Part shown: positions 15,083 through 21,758 of the stretch, in pieces
How the letters are laid out: each line of letters opens with the position of its first letter
How positions within the stretch are numbered: the stretch's first letter is position 1
Source: a virus
Reading direction: 5' to 3' (one strand)
Virus record (IMG/VR): IMGVR_UViG_3300025326_000136
Span: 1-33,082 of that record
Length of the DNA stretch: 33,082 bases
The notes under the pieces: generated by a model
Seen by the model: only the letters and a program-made list of their open reading frames with translations
Databases searched by the model: none
Told to the model about the DNA's origin: nothing
Translations under genes and position numbers: made by a program

Positions 15083-15307
15083 CTAAGCAGTTACCTCTTG
15101 CGGGGTGTAGGCGGCGAGCGCCAGCTTCCGATAGGAGATGCCGAGGCCATCCGCGATCTTCTGAAGGTGTTCTGGTCGGGGTGGCGTCTTCAGGCGGTTG
15201 TTCAAAATGTCGTACAGGTTCCAGTACGTCAGCCCGCACTGCTGGGCCGCCTCAGCGATCGAGGTCCCGTTGAGGTGCTTGTCGATAAGCCGGGCGAGCT
15301 CTGTCAT
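15083..15307 (-). CDS. CI/Cro-like helix-turn-helix regulator
   Basis: A 74-residue DNA-binding protein beginning MTELARLIDKHL. The helix-turn-helix is TSIAEAAQQCGLTYWNLYDIL at about residues 15-35, followed by PPRPEHLQKIADGLGISYRK, the standard HTH_3 continuation. ATG 15307 is chosen because the consensus promoter just upstream would start the transcript only about 3-4 bases before it; ATG 15337 lies inside the promoter spacer. It probably represses the divergent early promoter and may control its own. It lacks the cleavage/dimer domain of full CI repressors. Confidence 0.8.
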   Translation of the reverse strand: MTELARLIDKHLNGTSIAEAAQQCGLTYWNLYDILNNRLKTPPRPEHLQKIADGLGISYRKLALAAYTPQEVTA

Positions 15308-15317
15308 GCTGCTTACG

Positions 15318-15346
15318 ATTCTAGGCCTACCGCGCATGGTTGTCAA
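15318..15346 (-). promoter_or_regulatory. Sigma70-type promoter for regulator and integrase
   Basis: On the minus strand, TTGACA (15346-15341), a 17-base spacer and TAGAAT (15323-15318). The -35 is perfect and the -10 matches five of six. Only ten bases separate the -10 from ATG 15307, with no Shine-Dalgarno, so the mRNA is probably leaderless or nearly so. Confidence 0.8.
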
Positions 15347-15377
15347 GTAGAATCTGCAAAAATCCAGCCGCAACCCC

Positions 15378-15406
15378 TTGACAATTGTTGTACATCATGC
15401 AATAAT
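15378..15406 (+). promoter_or_regulatory. Sigma70-type early promoter, divergent
   Basis: TTGACA (15378-15383), a 17-base spacer and AATAAT (15401-15406), with ATG at 15414 only seven bases beyond the -10, so transcription should begin at or beside the start codon. The spacer contains an ATTG-N12-CAAT dyad (15384-15403) and the palindrome ACAATTGT (15381-15388), possible operator sites for the divergent regulator. It should drive the early gene block. Confidence 0.8.
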
Positions 15407-15413
15407 CGACTCT

Positions 15414-16010
15414 ATGCAGAGCACGGACGCCCCCACAGCGCAGGGACGCGCCACCGCCACAAGCAAGCGCGCCTCCTCGCACAATGGCCAGGAAAGCCCC
15501 CCTTCCTCGGTCTCTTTCTGTTCTGTCGATGGCTGCGGGGCGGGCGGGCGGCGGATCCGCGGCTACTGCCGGGCGCACTATAACCGCTGGCTGGTGAACG
15601 GAAGCCCCACGCCGTTCGAGCCGGTAGAGCCAATGGCTGGGGAGGAATGGCGGCCCGTTGCCGGCTACGATGGCCTGTACAGCGTCTCTAACCTAGGCCG
15701 CATCCGCCGAGAGCGGCCGGCCCCAGCCCGCCTGCTTACCCCGCGCTGGAACAGCAGGCGCCGGTACGCCGCGCTCCACCTGCCGGGCGGAGATCGCTAT
15801 CTCCACGTCCTCGTCGCCGAAGCGTTCCTCGGCCCCTGCCCGAAAGGCAAAGAGGCCAACCACCGAGACGGCGACCGCAAGAACAACGCCGCCTCCAATC
15901 TAGAGTTCGTTACGCACAGCCAGAACGTCCGCCACGCGCTTCGGCTCGGCCTGCGCCGGCGCAAGTACGGCCAGCAGCATCTGGCGCTCGCCGTGGAGGT
16001 GGGGGCGTGA
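15414..16010 (+). CDS. NUMOD4/HNH endonuclease, first early gene
   Basis: A 198-residue protein from the probably leaderless ATG 15414. Order of domains: a Ser/Ala-rich start, a C2CH-type finger (FCSVDGCGAGGRRIRGYCRAH, residues about 35-56) seen in many homing-type HNH proteins, a NUMOD4 region (EEWRPVAGYDGLYSVSNLGR), and an HNH core (LHVLVAEAFLGPCPKGKEAN, then HRDGDRKNNAASNLEFVTHS). Such proteins are often free-standing homing endonucleases. Being first after the early promoter, it could instead degrade host DNA. Confidence 0.85.
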   Translation: MQSTDAPTAQGRATATSKRASSHNGQESPPSSVSFCSVDGCGAGGRRIRGYCRAHYNRWLVNGSPTPFEPVEPMAGEEWRPVAGYDGLYSVSNLGRIRRERPAPARLLTPRWNSRRRYAALHLPGGDRYLHVLVAEAFLGPCPKGKEANHRDGDRKNNAASNLEFVTHSQNVRHALRLGLRRRKYGQQHLALAVEVGA

Positions 16011-16321
16011 GTGACCGCGAGGACGAGTACCAGCGCGACCTCTACCGCTTCTGCGCCGAGACGGCGGCGCGACGTTGGACGCTCCGAACCGTGCGAAAGA
16101 GCGGCGCCCCGCGCTGGGACTGGATCTTGCCGAGAGCAAAACTCATCGCAGACCGCCTCCTCGCCGCCCTCGCCGACGTGCCCGACCTCGGCGTCCTCAT
16201 CCGCAAGGCCGAGCCGGACATGATGGCATTCGCCCAATCGCGCGGCTCTCCCGACGCAGCCGACGAGGACAAGGATGGCGGGCTGGGGTCAGGCCGCTGG
16301 CTGGGAGCGGAGATGCCATGA
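16007..16321 (+). CDS. Hypothetical early protein
   Basis: A 104-residue protein from GTG 16007, overlapping the previous TGA (GTGA). The N-terminus is helical and charged (SDREDEYQRDLYRFCAETAA), then WDWILPRAKLIADRLLAALA, with a polar Gly/Asp-rich end. No family recognised. Close packing indicates it is translated with its neighbours. Confidence 0.6.
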   Translation: MSDREDEYQRDLYRFCAETAARRWTLRTVRKSGAPRWDWILPRAKLIADRLLAALADVPDLGVLIRKAEPDMMAFAQSRGSPDAADEDKDGGLGSGRWLGAEMP

Positions 16322-16347
16322 AGATCGACCAATACGCAGTACTGTGA
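16318..16347 (+). CDS. Nine-residue micro-ORF bridging two genes
   Basis: ATG 16318 to TGA 16345-16347 encodes MKIDQYAVL. Its start overlaps the stop of the upstream gene (ATGA) and its stop overlaps the start of the next (TGATG). It may only relay ribosomes from one gene to the next; no independent evidence shows that the peptide matters. Confidence 0.35.
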   Translation: MKIDQYAVL

Positions 16348-16478
16348 TGGATGCCTACACGCTGGTCCTCATCGCGCTAGCCCTGTTCGCCGGCTTCTGC
16401 TTCGGCGCTTCTTACGGCGACTGGCGGCGCTGGAACAGATGGCCGAAGCGGCCGCGCCCGAGAGGCAGGTCACAATGA
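16347..16478 (+). CDS. Single-span membrane protein
   Basis: A 43-residue protein from ATG 16347: MDAYTLVLIALALFAGFCFG forms one transmembrane helix, followed by a strongly basic tail (RRWNRWPKRPRPRGRSQ). Its stop overlaps the next start (ATGA). The shape, N-terminal helix and basic cytoplasmic tail, is common in early phage membrane peptides, but no known family was recognised. Confidence 0.55.
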   Translation: MDAYTLVLIALALFAGFCFGASYGDWRRWNRWPKRPRPRGRSQ

Positions 16479-17068
16479 ACGGTTGCCTCATCGTCTACGA
16501 GGACGCCAACTGGCGCATCGTCCAGCATCAGTGCGGCCGCAGCCAGTCCTACACACTCTGGGAACACGGCTACTACGGCTGGCGCGCCGTGCGCTTCTTC
16601 TTCGAAGAGCAGGGCGCCACCGACTACATCGCCAGGAGAACGCTCGCCTCCGGTTCAGCGCCGGGCGCACCGGCCCAGACGCCAATCCCACCCCGCCACC
16701 AGGACGTTTTGGATCTGGCCAATCGGTGCGCCCGGCCTTGGGCCGGAAGTGACTCTCACGGTCCAGGCGGCCAGCCGGAGGAATATCCCTGCGGGTCTTC
16801 TCTGAGCACACAGCCTCCGGCCGGCCGACTTCCGCCCCGCCAGCACGGCAGCAGCCCGGAGAGCACTCACCGGCTGGGGAAGGCCATGCAGGCCTTCGGG
16901 CTGCTGCCGTTGCTTCTCCTCGAAGAGACCTACCCGCGCCTCAACCCGCTCGAACAGTGGATCGCATCCTGGCCGCAGGCTATCACGCTCGCCATCGTCG
17001 CCGTCTGCGCGCTGGCGACGGTATTCGTCGTCCTGCTTGTGCTGTCCGATTCACCGCGAAGGCGATAG
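16475..17068 (+). CDS. Hypothetical protein with C-terminal membrane helix
   Basis: A 197-residue frame from ATG 16475. Residues 1-55 form a compact, aromatic-rich domain (CLIVYEDANWRIVQHQCGRS, YTLWEHGYYGWRAVRFFFEE). Residues about 65-135 are low-complexity Pro/Gly/Ser sequence. The end (from about 138) includes LLPLLLLEET and a membrane helix (ITLAIVAVCALATVFVVLLV). ATG 16886, preceded by GGGAAGG, could start a separate 60-residue membrane protein, so this may be two genes joined in one frame. Function unknown. Confidence 0.5.
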   Translation: MNGCLIVYEDANWRIVQHQCGRSQSYTLWEHGYYGWRAVRFFFEEQGATDYIARRTLASGSAPGAPAQTPIPPRHQDVLDLANRCARPWAGSDSHGPGGQPEEYPCGSSLSTQPPAGRLPPRQHGSSPESTHRLGKAMQAFGLLPLLLLEETYPRLNPLEQWIASWPQAITLAIVAVCALATVFVVLLVLSDSPRRR

Positions 17069-17076
17069 GTCCACCA

Positions 17077-17334
17077 ATGCGACAGCGCTACCTCGACCTC
17101 GATGAACTGCCGCCGGCGAGTCACCTGATGACCGCCTGGCCGTGGCCCCTGTGGAAGACCATCCCGCCCGGCAAGGCGCTGCCGGTCTCGGACAGTCTTC
17201 GCAATGGCCGCGCCGTGCGGCGCATCTTGCGCACGCTCAACTCCAACAAGCGGGCCAAAGCGCTCGGACTGCGCTTTACGCTGAGGACCGGCGAGAAGCT
17301 GTTCGTCTATCGGCCTCGGAAAGGCGACGCCTGA
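17077..17334 (+). CDS. Hypothetical basic early protein
   Basis: An 85-residue protein from ATG 17077 (MRQRYLDLDELPPASHLMTA). The second half is basic: RRILRTLNSNKRAKALGLRF then GEKLFVYRPRKGD. It may bind nucleic acid, but no family was recognised. Its stop overlaps the next start (TGATG). Confidence 0.55.
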   Translation: MRQRYLDLDELPPASHLMTAWPWPLWKTIPPGKALPVSDSLRNGRAVRRILRTLNSNKRAKALGLRFTLRTGEKLFVYRPRKGDA

Positions 17335-17549
17335 TGCGGCCCGCGAGCGCCACCGTCGATTGCTGCTACTGCGACCGGGGGATGGTCTTCTCAGACCGCG
17401 GGTGGCGACACCCGGAAGGCGGTCTCTACGCAATGGAGTGCCCTGCCTGTGGCTGGCAGGGCGCCCCGTATCCTTCGCCGACGACGTGCCCGAAGTGCGG
17501 CAGCTCCGCTGTGCGAGACAACCATTGCGGGACGCCGAAGCTGCGATAG
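17334..17549 (+). CDS. Zinc-ribbon protein
   Basis: A 71-residue protein from ATG 17334 with three CXXC motifs: CCYCDRG, CPACGWQG and CPKCGS, plus a Cys near the end. It likely binds one or two zinc ions. The start overlaps the previous stop (TGATG). Function unknown; it belongs to a run of small zinc-binding proteins in the early block. Confidence 0.65.
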   Translation: MRPASATVDCCYCDRGMVFSDRGWRHPEGGLYAMECPACGWQGAPYPSPTTCPKCGSSAVRDNHCGTPKLR

Positions 17550-17574
17550 CGACGGCTGGTGAGGAGAGCAGACA

Positions 17575-17739
17575 TTGGACGATAAGCAGTTTCAGTGCAT
17601 CGACTGCGGCGAAGAGTTCTACTGGACGGAGGGCGAGCAGGAGTTTTACCGCGAACACGGCTTGTCGCAGCCCAAGCGCTGCCGCTCATGCCGAGAGCAG
17701 CGCCGCGAAGAGAAGGCGAGTCATGCCGCCGGGGACTGA
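17575..17739 (+). CDS. Small zinc-ribbon protein (zinc_ribbon/zf-trcl type)
   Basis: A 54-residue gene, too short for most gene-finding cut-offs. TTG 17575 is preceded by GAGGAG about nine bases upstream. The product DDKQFQCIDCGEEFYWTEGE, QEFYREHGLSQPKRC, RSCREQRR matches the probable zinc-ribbon family (two CXXC pairs flanking FYxExGL.QPKRC). Members are small and common in bacteria and phages; their partners are not known. Its end overlaps the next gene by 17 bases. Confidence 0.75.
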   Translation: MDDKQFQCIDCGEEFYWTEGEQEFYREHGLSQPKRCRSCREQRREEKASHAAGD

Positions 17740-17968
17740 CGGCGGGCTCGTCCGCCGCCGCCTCGACGGGCGGATGGTGCCCGCCTGCCCGGTGTGCGCC
17801 GGCCAGTTCGCCAACGTCGTCTGGTGTGTCCGCTGTGCTCTGCATCACACCGAGCTGCATCACATCGAGCTGCATCACATCGAGCGCTATATCGAAGGGC
17901 GCGGCTGCTCCGCGCTCGGGCTGCTTCAGGCCCGCCATGACGCGCGCCGCACAGCGAAGAGGAGCTAG
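17723..17968 (+). CDS. Zinc-knuckle protein with His-His repeats
   Basis: An 81-residue protein from ATG 17723. One CXXC pair (ACPVCAGQ), another (VWCVRC), then ALHHTELHHIELHHIERYIE, made by a 15-bp tandem repeat. The His and Glu side chains could bind metal, or the segment may be a simple repeat expansion. No family recognised. Confidence 0.55.
   Translation: MPPGTDGGLVRRRLDGRMVPACPVCAGQFANVVWCVRCALHHTELHHIELHHIERYIEGRGCSALGLLQARHDARRTAKRS
17840..17884 (+). repeat. 15-bp tandem repeat, three copies
   Basis: Units 17840-17854, 17855-17869 and 17870-17884; the last two are identical (CTGCATCACATCGAG) and the first differs by one base. It encodes the L-H-H-[TI]-E repeat without changing frame. 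Confidence 0.9.
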
Positions 17969-17970
17969 AC

Positions 17971-18438
17971 ATGGAACGACTGCCGAACGTCGCCGAGTGG
18001 GAGCTGATCGACCTCTGGCGGATGCGCCAGGAGAACGCCGATAGTGAGCAGTACCACCAGGCCCACCGGCGCCATGCCGACGCCGAGATCCTGCGGCGGG
18101 CGCGAAAGGCCGACGCTGCAATACTCACCCTGCCGGGCATCGGCGACATTGTGGTCGCCTACCCCAGCGAGTACGCCTACGACGCCCGCGTTGTGGACAG
18201 CGAACTCTGGCCGCTGATCGAGCGCGATGGGTTGGCCGAGGAGTACCGCCAGAACGTGTCGCACACCTACAAGATTCGCAAGCCCTGGCTCAACCGTCTC
18301 GCTAAGCGCGGGCCGGAGTACCGTGCGGTGCTGGAGCGCCTCGTTATCGCCAGCACCGGCAACGCCCGGATCGCATCGGGCCCGCCGCTTGCGGCGCTAG
18401 GCGAGTACGCCACGCGGGAAGGAGTGAGCATCCAATGA
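17971..18438 (+). CDS. Hypothetical protein upstream of Bet
   Basis: A 155-residue, mostly helical, charged protein (MERLPNVAEWELIDLWRMRQ; then HRRHADAEILRRARKADAAI). GGAG precedes the ATG, and its stop overlaps the start of bet (ATGA), so the two are probably translated together. Being next to Bet suggests a part in recombination or replication, but no nuclease motif was seen and no family recognised. Confidence 0.6.
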   Translation: MERLPNVAEWELIDLWRMRQENADSEQYHQAHRRHADAEILRRARKADAAILTLPGIGDIVVAYPSEYAYDARVVDSELWPLIERDGLAEEYRQNVSHTYKIRKPWLNRLAKRGPEYRAVLERLVIASTGNARIASGPPLAALGEYATREGVSIQ

Positions 18439-19439
18439 CAGACACGAAGGCCCTGGTCACAACGCAGGACGGGATAGGCAAAGCCTTGGCGTTCTCACAG
18501 GAGGGACTCGATCTGCTCCGCAGCCACCTGGCCAAGGATGCCTCGACCCAGGAGTTCAGCCTGTTCGTCATGGTGTGCGAGGCCACGGGGCTCAACCCGT
18601 TCGCCAAGCAAATCTACGCCATCAAGCGCGGCAACCGCATGACGATCCAGACGGGCATCGACGGCCTGCGCCTGATCGCGCAGCGCAGCGGCGATTACGC
18701 TGGCCAAGTCGGGCCGTTCTGGTGCGGCCCCGATGGCGAGTGGCTTGATGTCTGGACGGAGGATGAGCCGCCGTTCGCGGCCAAAGTGGGCGTGCTCCGC
18801 CGGAACTTCACCGAGCCCCTGTGGAGCGTGGCGCGGTGGAAGACCTACGCGCAGTATTTCAACGGCAAGCTCTCGGATACCTGGGCCTCCATGCCCGATC
18901 TCATGATCGCCAAGTGCGCCGAGGCGCTGGCGCTGCGGCGAGCCTTTCCACAGGAACTCTCCGGACTCTACGCCGAAGAGGAGATGCAGCACTTGGACAC
19001 GCGCCGGACTGTGCGGCGTCCTGCTGCCATCGCGGCCGCTGCGCATGAGGAACGCGCGCCGGTCGAGGGCGAGGTTGTCGCAGAGACCGAACCGCCGCTG
19101 ACCGCTGACGTGCCAGCAGCACCCGCCGCACCAGCCAGCAAGCCCGCGCCTATCCGCACGGTGGCCCAGGGGACGCCGCTGCCAGAGAAGGGCACGGTCG
19201 CGGTGCCGAGGGTCTCGCCAGCGGGTGCCACCGGCGGCGCATCATCGGCACCTGGAGCCGCTCCGTCGGGCCGCTTCCTGCTCAACGTCGCGCTGAGCGC
19301 GGCCTTCGGGGCCGAGGCGCAGCGCAGCGAATGGGTAGCGCAGCGCGTGCCGGAGGCCGTCGGCCCCCAGGGGCGCATCAACTACGCCGCCATTCCCGAA
19401 GAGCGGGCGAGCGAACTCTGCGAGGAGCTGGGAGGCTGA
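18435..19439 (+). CDS. bet: Phage recombination protein Bet (RecT-family annealase)
   Basis: A 334-residue single-strand annealing protein. The core (about residues 20-190) has the Bet signature: STQEFSLFVMVCEATGLNPF, AKQIYAIKRGNRMTIQTGID, GLRLIAQRSGDYAGQVGP, then LMIAKCAEALALRRAFPQEL and SGLYAEEEM. A Pro/Ala-rich linker follows, and a short C-terminal helix region. It should coat resected single strands and anneal complementary ends during phage recombination. No partner exonuclease (Exo, YqaJ or RecE type) was recognised in the window. Confidence 0.92.
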   Translation: MTDTKALVTTQDGIGKALAFSQEGLDLLRSHLAKDASTQEFSLFVMVCEATGLNPFAKQIYAIKRGNRMTIQTGIDGLRLIAQRSGDYAGQVGPFWCGPDGEWLDVWTEDEPPFAAKVGVLRRNFTEPLWSVARWKTYAQYFNGKLSDTWASMPDLMIAKCAEALALRRAFPQELSGLYAEEEMQHLDTRRTVRRPAAIAAAAHEERAPVEGEVVAETEPPLTADVPAAPAAPASKPAPIRTVAQGTPLPEKGTVAVPRVSPAGATGGASSAPGAAPSGRFLLNVALSAAFGAEAQRSEWVAQRVPEAVGPQGRINYAAIPEERASELCEELGG

Positions 19440-19440
19440 C

Positions 19441-20037
19441 ATGGGAAACGAACTGACCATCGGTGAAGAGACGCCGATACGAGCAATCATCACGCCGCCT
19501 GGTAATTTCCAGGAGTACATGCAGCGGTTGATACGAGCTTCTGATGAGGCTGTTGAAGAGGCTGAGCATAAACTGGCGAAGGCCGAAACATGGGAGAACT
19601 CCGAGGAAATAGCGGAGGCGCACGCAGCGCTCGAAGCGGCGCAGCGACTAGGCGGGCAGGAGGGACACGATCAGCAGGTTCATTGGCGCTGGGAATTGCA
19701 AAGCCGTTCGCGCAAGAAGAAGATCAGGTTAGCCAAGATGACCAGGGCGCTCTCGCAAGCGCTCAGTATGCGGGATGCGCTTCGCTCAGGATATGTTCCT
19801 CTTCCACGCCTGCCTGCGATCCGAATGGATCGCGTCCACCAAATCATGCCGCCTGATGTTCTCGACGCCTTTGCCGAGGCGAAGGATGCTGGGGTCTTTG
19901 AGGAGTTCCGCGTCATCAACGGCGGTAATGCGGATCGCTACGGCAACCCACGAGAAGGCCGGATAGCACCGAAGGTCGATCCGATCCTTGTCGGCATGAT
20001 CGGTAGCGAGATGTTCGCTATTGCCTGGTGGCGCTAA
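19441..20037 (+). CDS. Hypothetical coiled-coil protein
   Basis: A 198-residue protein. Residues about 25-75 look like a coiled coil (SDEAVEEAEHKLAKAETWEN); a basic stretch follows (SRSRKKKIRLAKM), and the C-terminus ends GRIAPKVDPILVGMIGSEMF and AIAWW, resembling the end of small phage proteins that occur near recombination genes. The ATG lies one base after the Bet stop. Base use is slightly less GC-rich than in its neighbours. Function unknown. Confidence 0.6.
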   Translation: MGNELTIGEETPIRAIITPPGNFQEYMQRLIRASDEAVEEAEHKLAKAETWENSEEIAEAHAALEAAQRLGGQEGHDQQVHWRWELQSRSRKKKIRLAKMTRALSQALSMRDALRSGYVPLPRLPAIRMDRVHQIMPPDVLDAFAEAKDAGVFEEFRVINGGNADRYGNPREGRIAPKVDPILVGMIGSEMFAIAWWR

Positions 20038-20038
20038 C

Positions 20039-20164
20039 ATGCCCTGCTGGACGAAGAAGCCGAACCAGGAGCCGGAGCCGAACTGCCCCGACGTGAAGCC
20101 CGCGCCGCCGAAGCCCGCGCCGAAGCCCGTACCTGAGCGCGAGAAGGAGCTGGTCCCCGCCTGA
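20039..20164 (+). CDS. Small Pro/Lys/Glu-rich peptide
   Basis: A 41-residue frame from ATG 20039, ending in TGA that overlaps the next ATG (TGATG). Sequence: MPCWTKKPNQEPEPNCPDVK followed by a PAPPKPAPKP repeat and a charged end. It is unstructured-looking. It could be a real peptide, such as a tether, or a translational relay; support is limited to the tight gene spacing. Confidence 0.4.
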   Translation: MPCWTKKPNQEPEPNCPDVKPAPPKPAPKPVPEREKELVPA

Positions 20165-20988
20165 TGTCGGAGAAGAGTAGCATCGCTTGGACTGATGCGT
20201 CGTGGAATCCCGTCACGGGCTGCTCGCACGTCTCCGAGGGCTGTCGGAATTGTTATGCAGAGACACTCTCGCTTCGCTTCGGCTGGTCAAAGAAGCCGTG
20301 GACGGCGCAGAACGCCGCTGAGAACGTTGTGCTCCATCCAGACCGCCTCGAAGCGCCGCTCCACTGGCGGAAGCCCAGGCGCATCTTCGTCAACAGCATG
20401 AGCGACCTGTTCCACGAGGAGGTGCCTCAAGATTTCATTGCGAGCGTGTTCGTCGTCATGGAGCGGGCTCGGCACCACACCTTTCAAATCCTAACGAAAC
20501 GCGCGGAGCGGATGCGGGAGGCGGTTTCATTGCCACACCGCGATTCACGGTGGCCCCTCCCTAACATCTGGCTCGGTCTGTCCTGCGAAGATCAGGCGAC
20601 CGCAGACCAGCGCATCCCGCTGCTGCTGGACACGCCGGCAGCGGTGCGCTTCGTGAGCTGCGAGCCGCTGCTGGCCCCGATCGATCTGACGCGCATCGTG
20701 CTGCCGAATGACGGCTACGCGCATCGATTCCCGCCCGAAGTTGACGCTCTGAATCGGGCTCACGTCGATGGACTTGGCTTCGAGCGCGGTATCAAGCAGG
20801 GCCTCGACTGGGTGATCGTCGGTGGCGAGTCCGGCCCGGGCTTCCGCCCCATGTCCCTCGACTGGGCGCGCAGCATCCGCGAGCAGTGTCGCGCGGCGGG
20901 GGTGGCGTACTTTGGAAAGCAAAACAGCGGGCCGAGGCCGGGCATTCCGTTGCCCGGAGACCTGGGAGATCAGGAGTTTCCGGCATGA
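20164..20988 (+). CDS. Phage Gp37/Gp68 family protein (DUF5131)
   Basis: A 274-residue protein. The opening SSIAWTDASWNPVTGCSHVS then EGCRNCYAE shows the C-x6-C-x2-C cluster (Cys 20, 27, 30) and is diagnostic of this family. Further matches: FVNSMSDLFHEEVP, TFQILTKRAERM, LPNIWLGLSCEDQ, RFVSCEPLL, DWVIVGGESGPG and RSIREQCRAAGVAYFGKQ. The family has a TIM-barrel, radical-SAM-like look and may carry an iron-sulfur cluster; its reaction is not established to my knowledge. It stands between recombination genes (Bet and RusA). Confidence 0.88.
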   Translation: MSEKSSIAWTDASWNPVTGCSHVSEGCRNCYAETLSLRFGWSKKPWTAQNAAENVVLHPDRLEAPLHWRKPRRIFVNSMSDLFHEEVPQDFIASVFVVMERARHHTFQILTKRAERMREAVSLPHRDSRWPLPNIWLGLSCEDQATADQRIPLLLDTPAAVRFVSCEPLLAPIDLTRIVLPNDGYAHRFPPEVDALNRAHVDGLGFERGIKQGLDWVIVGGESGPGFRPMSLDWARSIREQCRAAGVAYFGKQNSGPRPGIPLPGDLGDQEFPA

Positions 20989-21443
20989 GTGGGCCGATCG
21001 AGATCGTCGTTGTCGGCGAGCCCGTGCCCAAGGGTTCGCTGGTGCCGTTCGCACCCGAGTACGGCGCGCCTTGCCCCACGTGCGGCCGCCGGGCGCGCCG
21101 GGCACCCTTCGTGACCGAGAAGCGGAGCAGCCCGTCGAAGGGCTGGCAGAGCCGCGTACACTGGGCGGCGCTGACGGCGCTCAATAGCTTGCCGCCGGCG
21201 CCAGCACAGATCCCGGTAGAGCTCGAGGTGAAGTTCTTGCTGTCGCGTGGCAAGTCCGTGCGACGTCCGCTGCCCAGCGTTCCACCGGACCTGGACAAGC
21301 TCGCCCGCGGTCTGCTCGATCCGCTGACCCGCGTGCTCTATCGCGACGACGCCCAAGTTGTCGACCTCATCCTTCGGAAGCGTTACGCCGATGCCGGCGC
21401 GCCGCCGGGCGCGCTGATCACCGCACAATGGGAGGAGATATAG
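20985..21443 (+). CDS. rusA: RusA-family Holliday junction resolvase
   Basis: A 152-residue endonuclease. Visible features: VVGEPVPKGS at the N-terminus, PPDLDKLARGLLDPL (Asp 102, Asp 104, Lys 105) and YRDDAQVVDL, supplying the acidic metal site. An extra CPTCGRRARRAPF knuckle near residues 30-42 is an insertion unusual for RusA. It should cut four-way junctions made by recombination and replication. It starts by overlapping the previous stop (ATGA). It ends in TAG, immediately followed in frame by the ATG of the next gene. Confidence 0.88.
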   Translation: MSGPIEIVVVGEPVPKGSLVPFAPEYGAPCPTCGRRARRAPFVTEKRSSPSKGWQSRVHWAALTALNSLPPAPAQIPVELEVKFLLSRGKSVRRPLPSVPPDLDKLARGLLDPLTRVLYRDDAQVVDLILRKRYADAGAPPGALITAQWEEI

Positions 21444-21755
21444 ATGGCAACGCAGCTCAACTCCAACCCGCAGATGGGCTTTCAAGAATCGGTCATCGCC
21501 GACGCTGCGCTGGAGCGCGCGCTGGACAATCGCCTGGAGGCCCAGGACGCGCAAACAGAGGCCCGAGTCGCGTTCGACAAGGCGGACGAGAAGGCGCGGA
21601 ACAAGGTGGCCAGCCGCGAGCTGCCGCCGGGCGTGCATCGCTGCGGCCAGCACAAGATCACGGTGAGCGTGATCGAGCAGGAGGAGAAGGAGATCAGCTT
21701 TACGCGAAAGGCCAAGCATGAGACCAAGATCAAGTTCGGTCTGTTCCAGGAGTAG
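21444..21755 (+). CDS. Hypothetical early protein between RusA and replication initiator
   Basis: A 103-residue protein. The N-terminal half is helical (ADAALERALDNRLEAQDAQT, EARVAFDKADEKARNK). The rest is beta-like and basic (HRCGQHKITVSVIEQEEKEI). ATG follows the rusA TAG directly, with GGGAGGAG just upstream. No family recognised. Its own stop is a TAG, again in frame with the next gene. Confidence 0.6.
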   Translation: MATQLNSNPQMGFQESVIADAALERALDNRLEAQDAQTEARVAFDKADEKARNKVASRELPPGVHRCGQHKITVSVIEQEEKEISFTRKAKHETKIKFGLFQE

Positions 21756-21758
21756 CGC

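Noticed and set aside
14280-15239. 319-residue minus-strand frame over the integrase
   Set aside because: Overlaps the integrase in another frame and is Pro/Arg/Ala-rich with no motifs.
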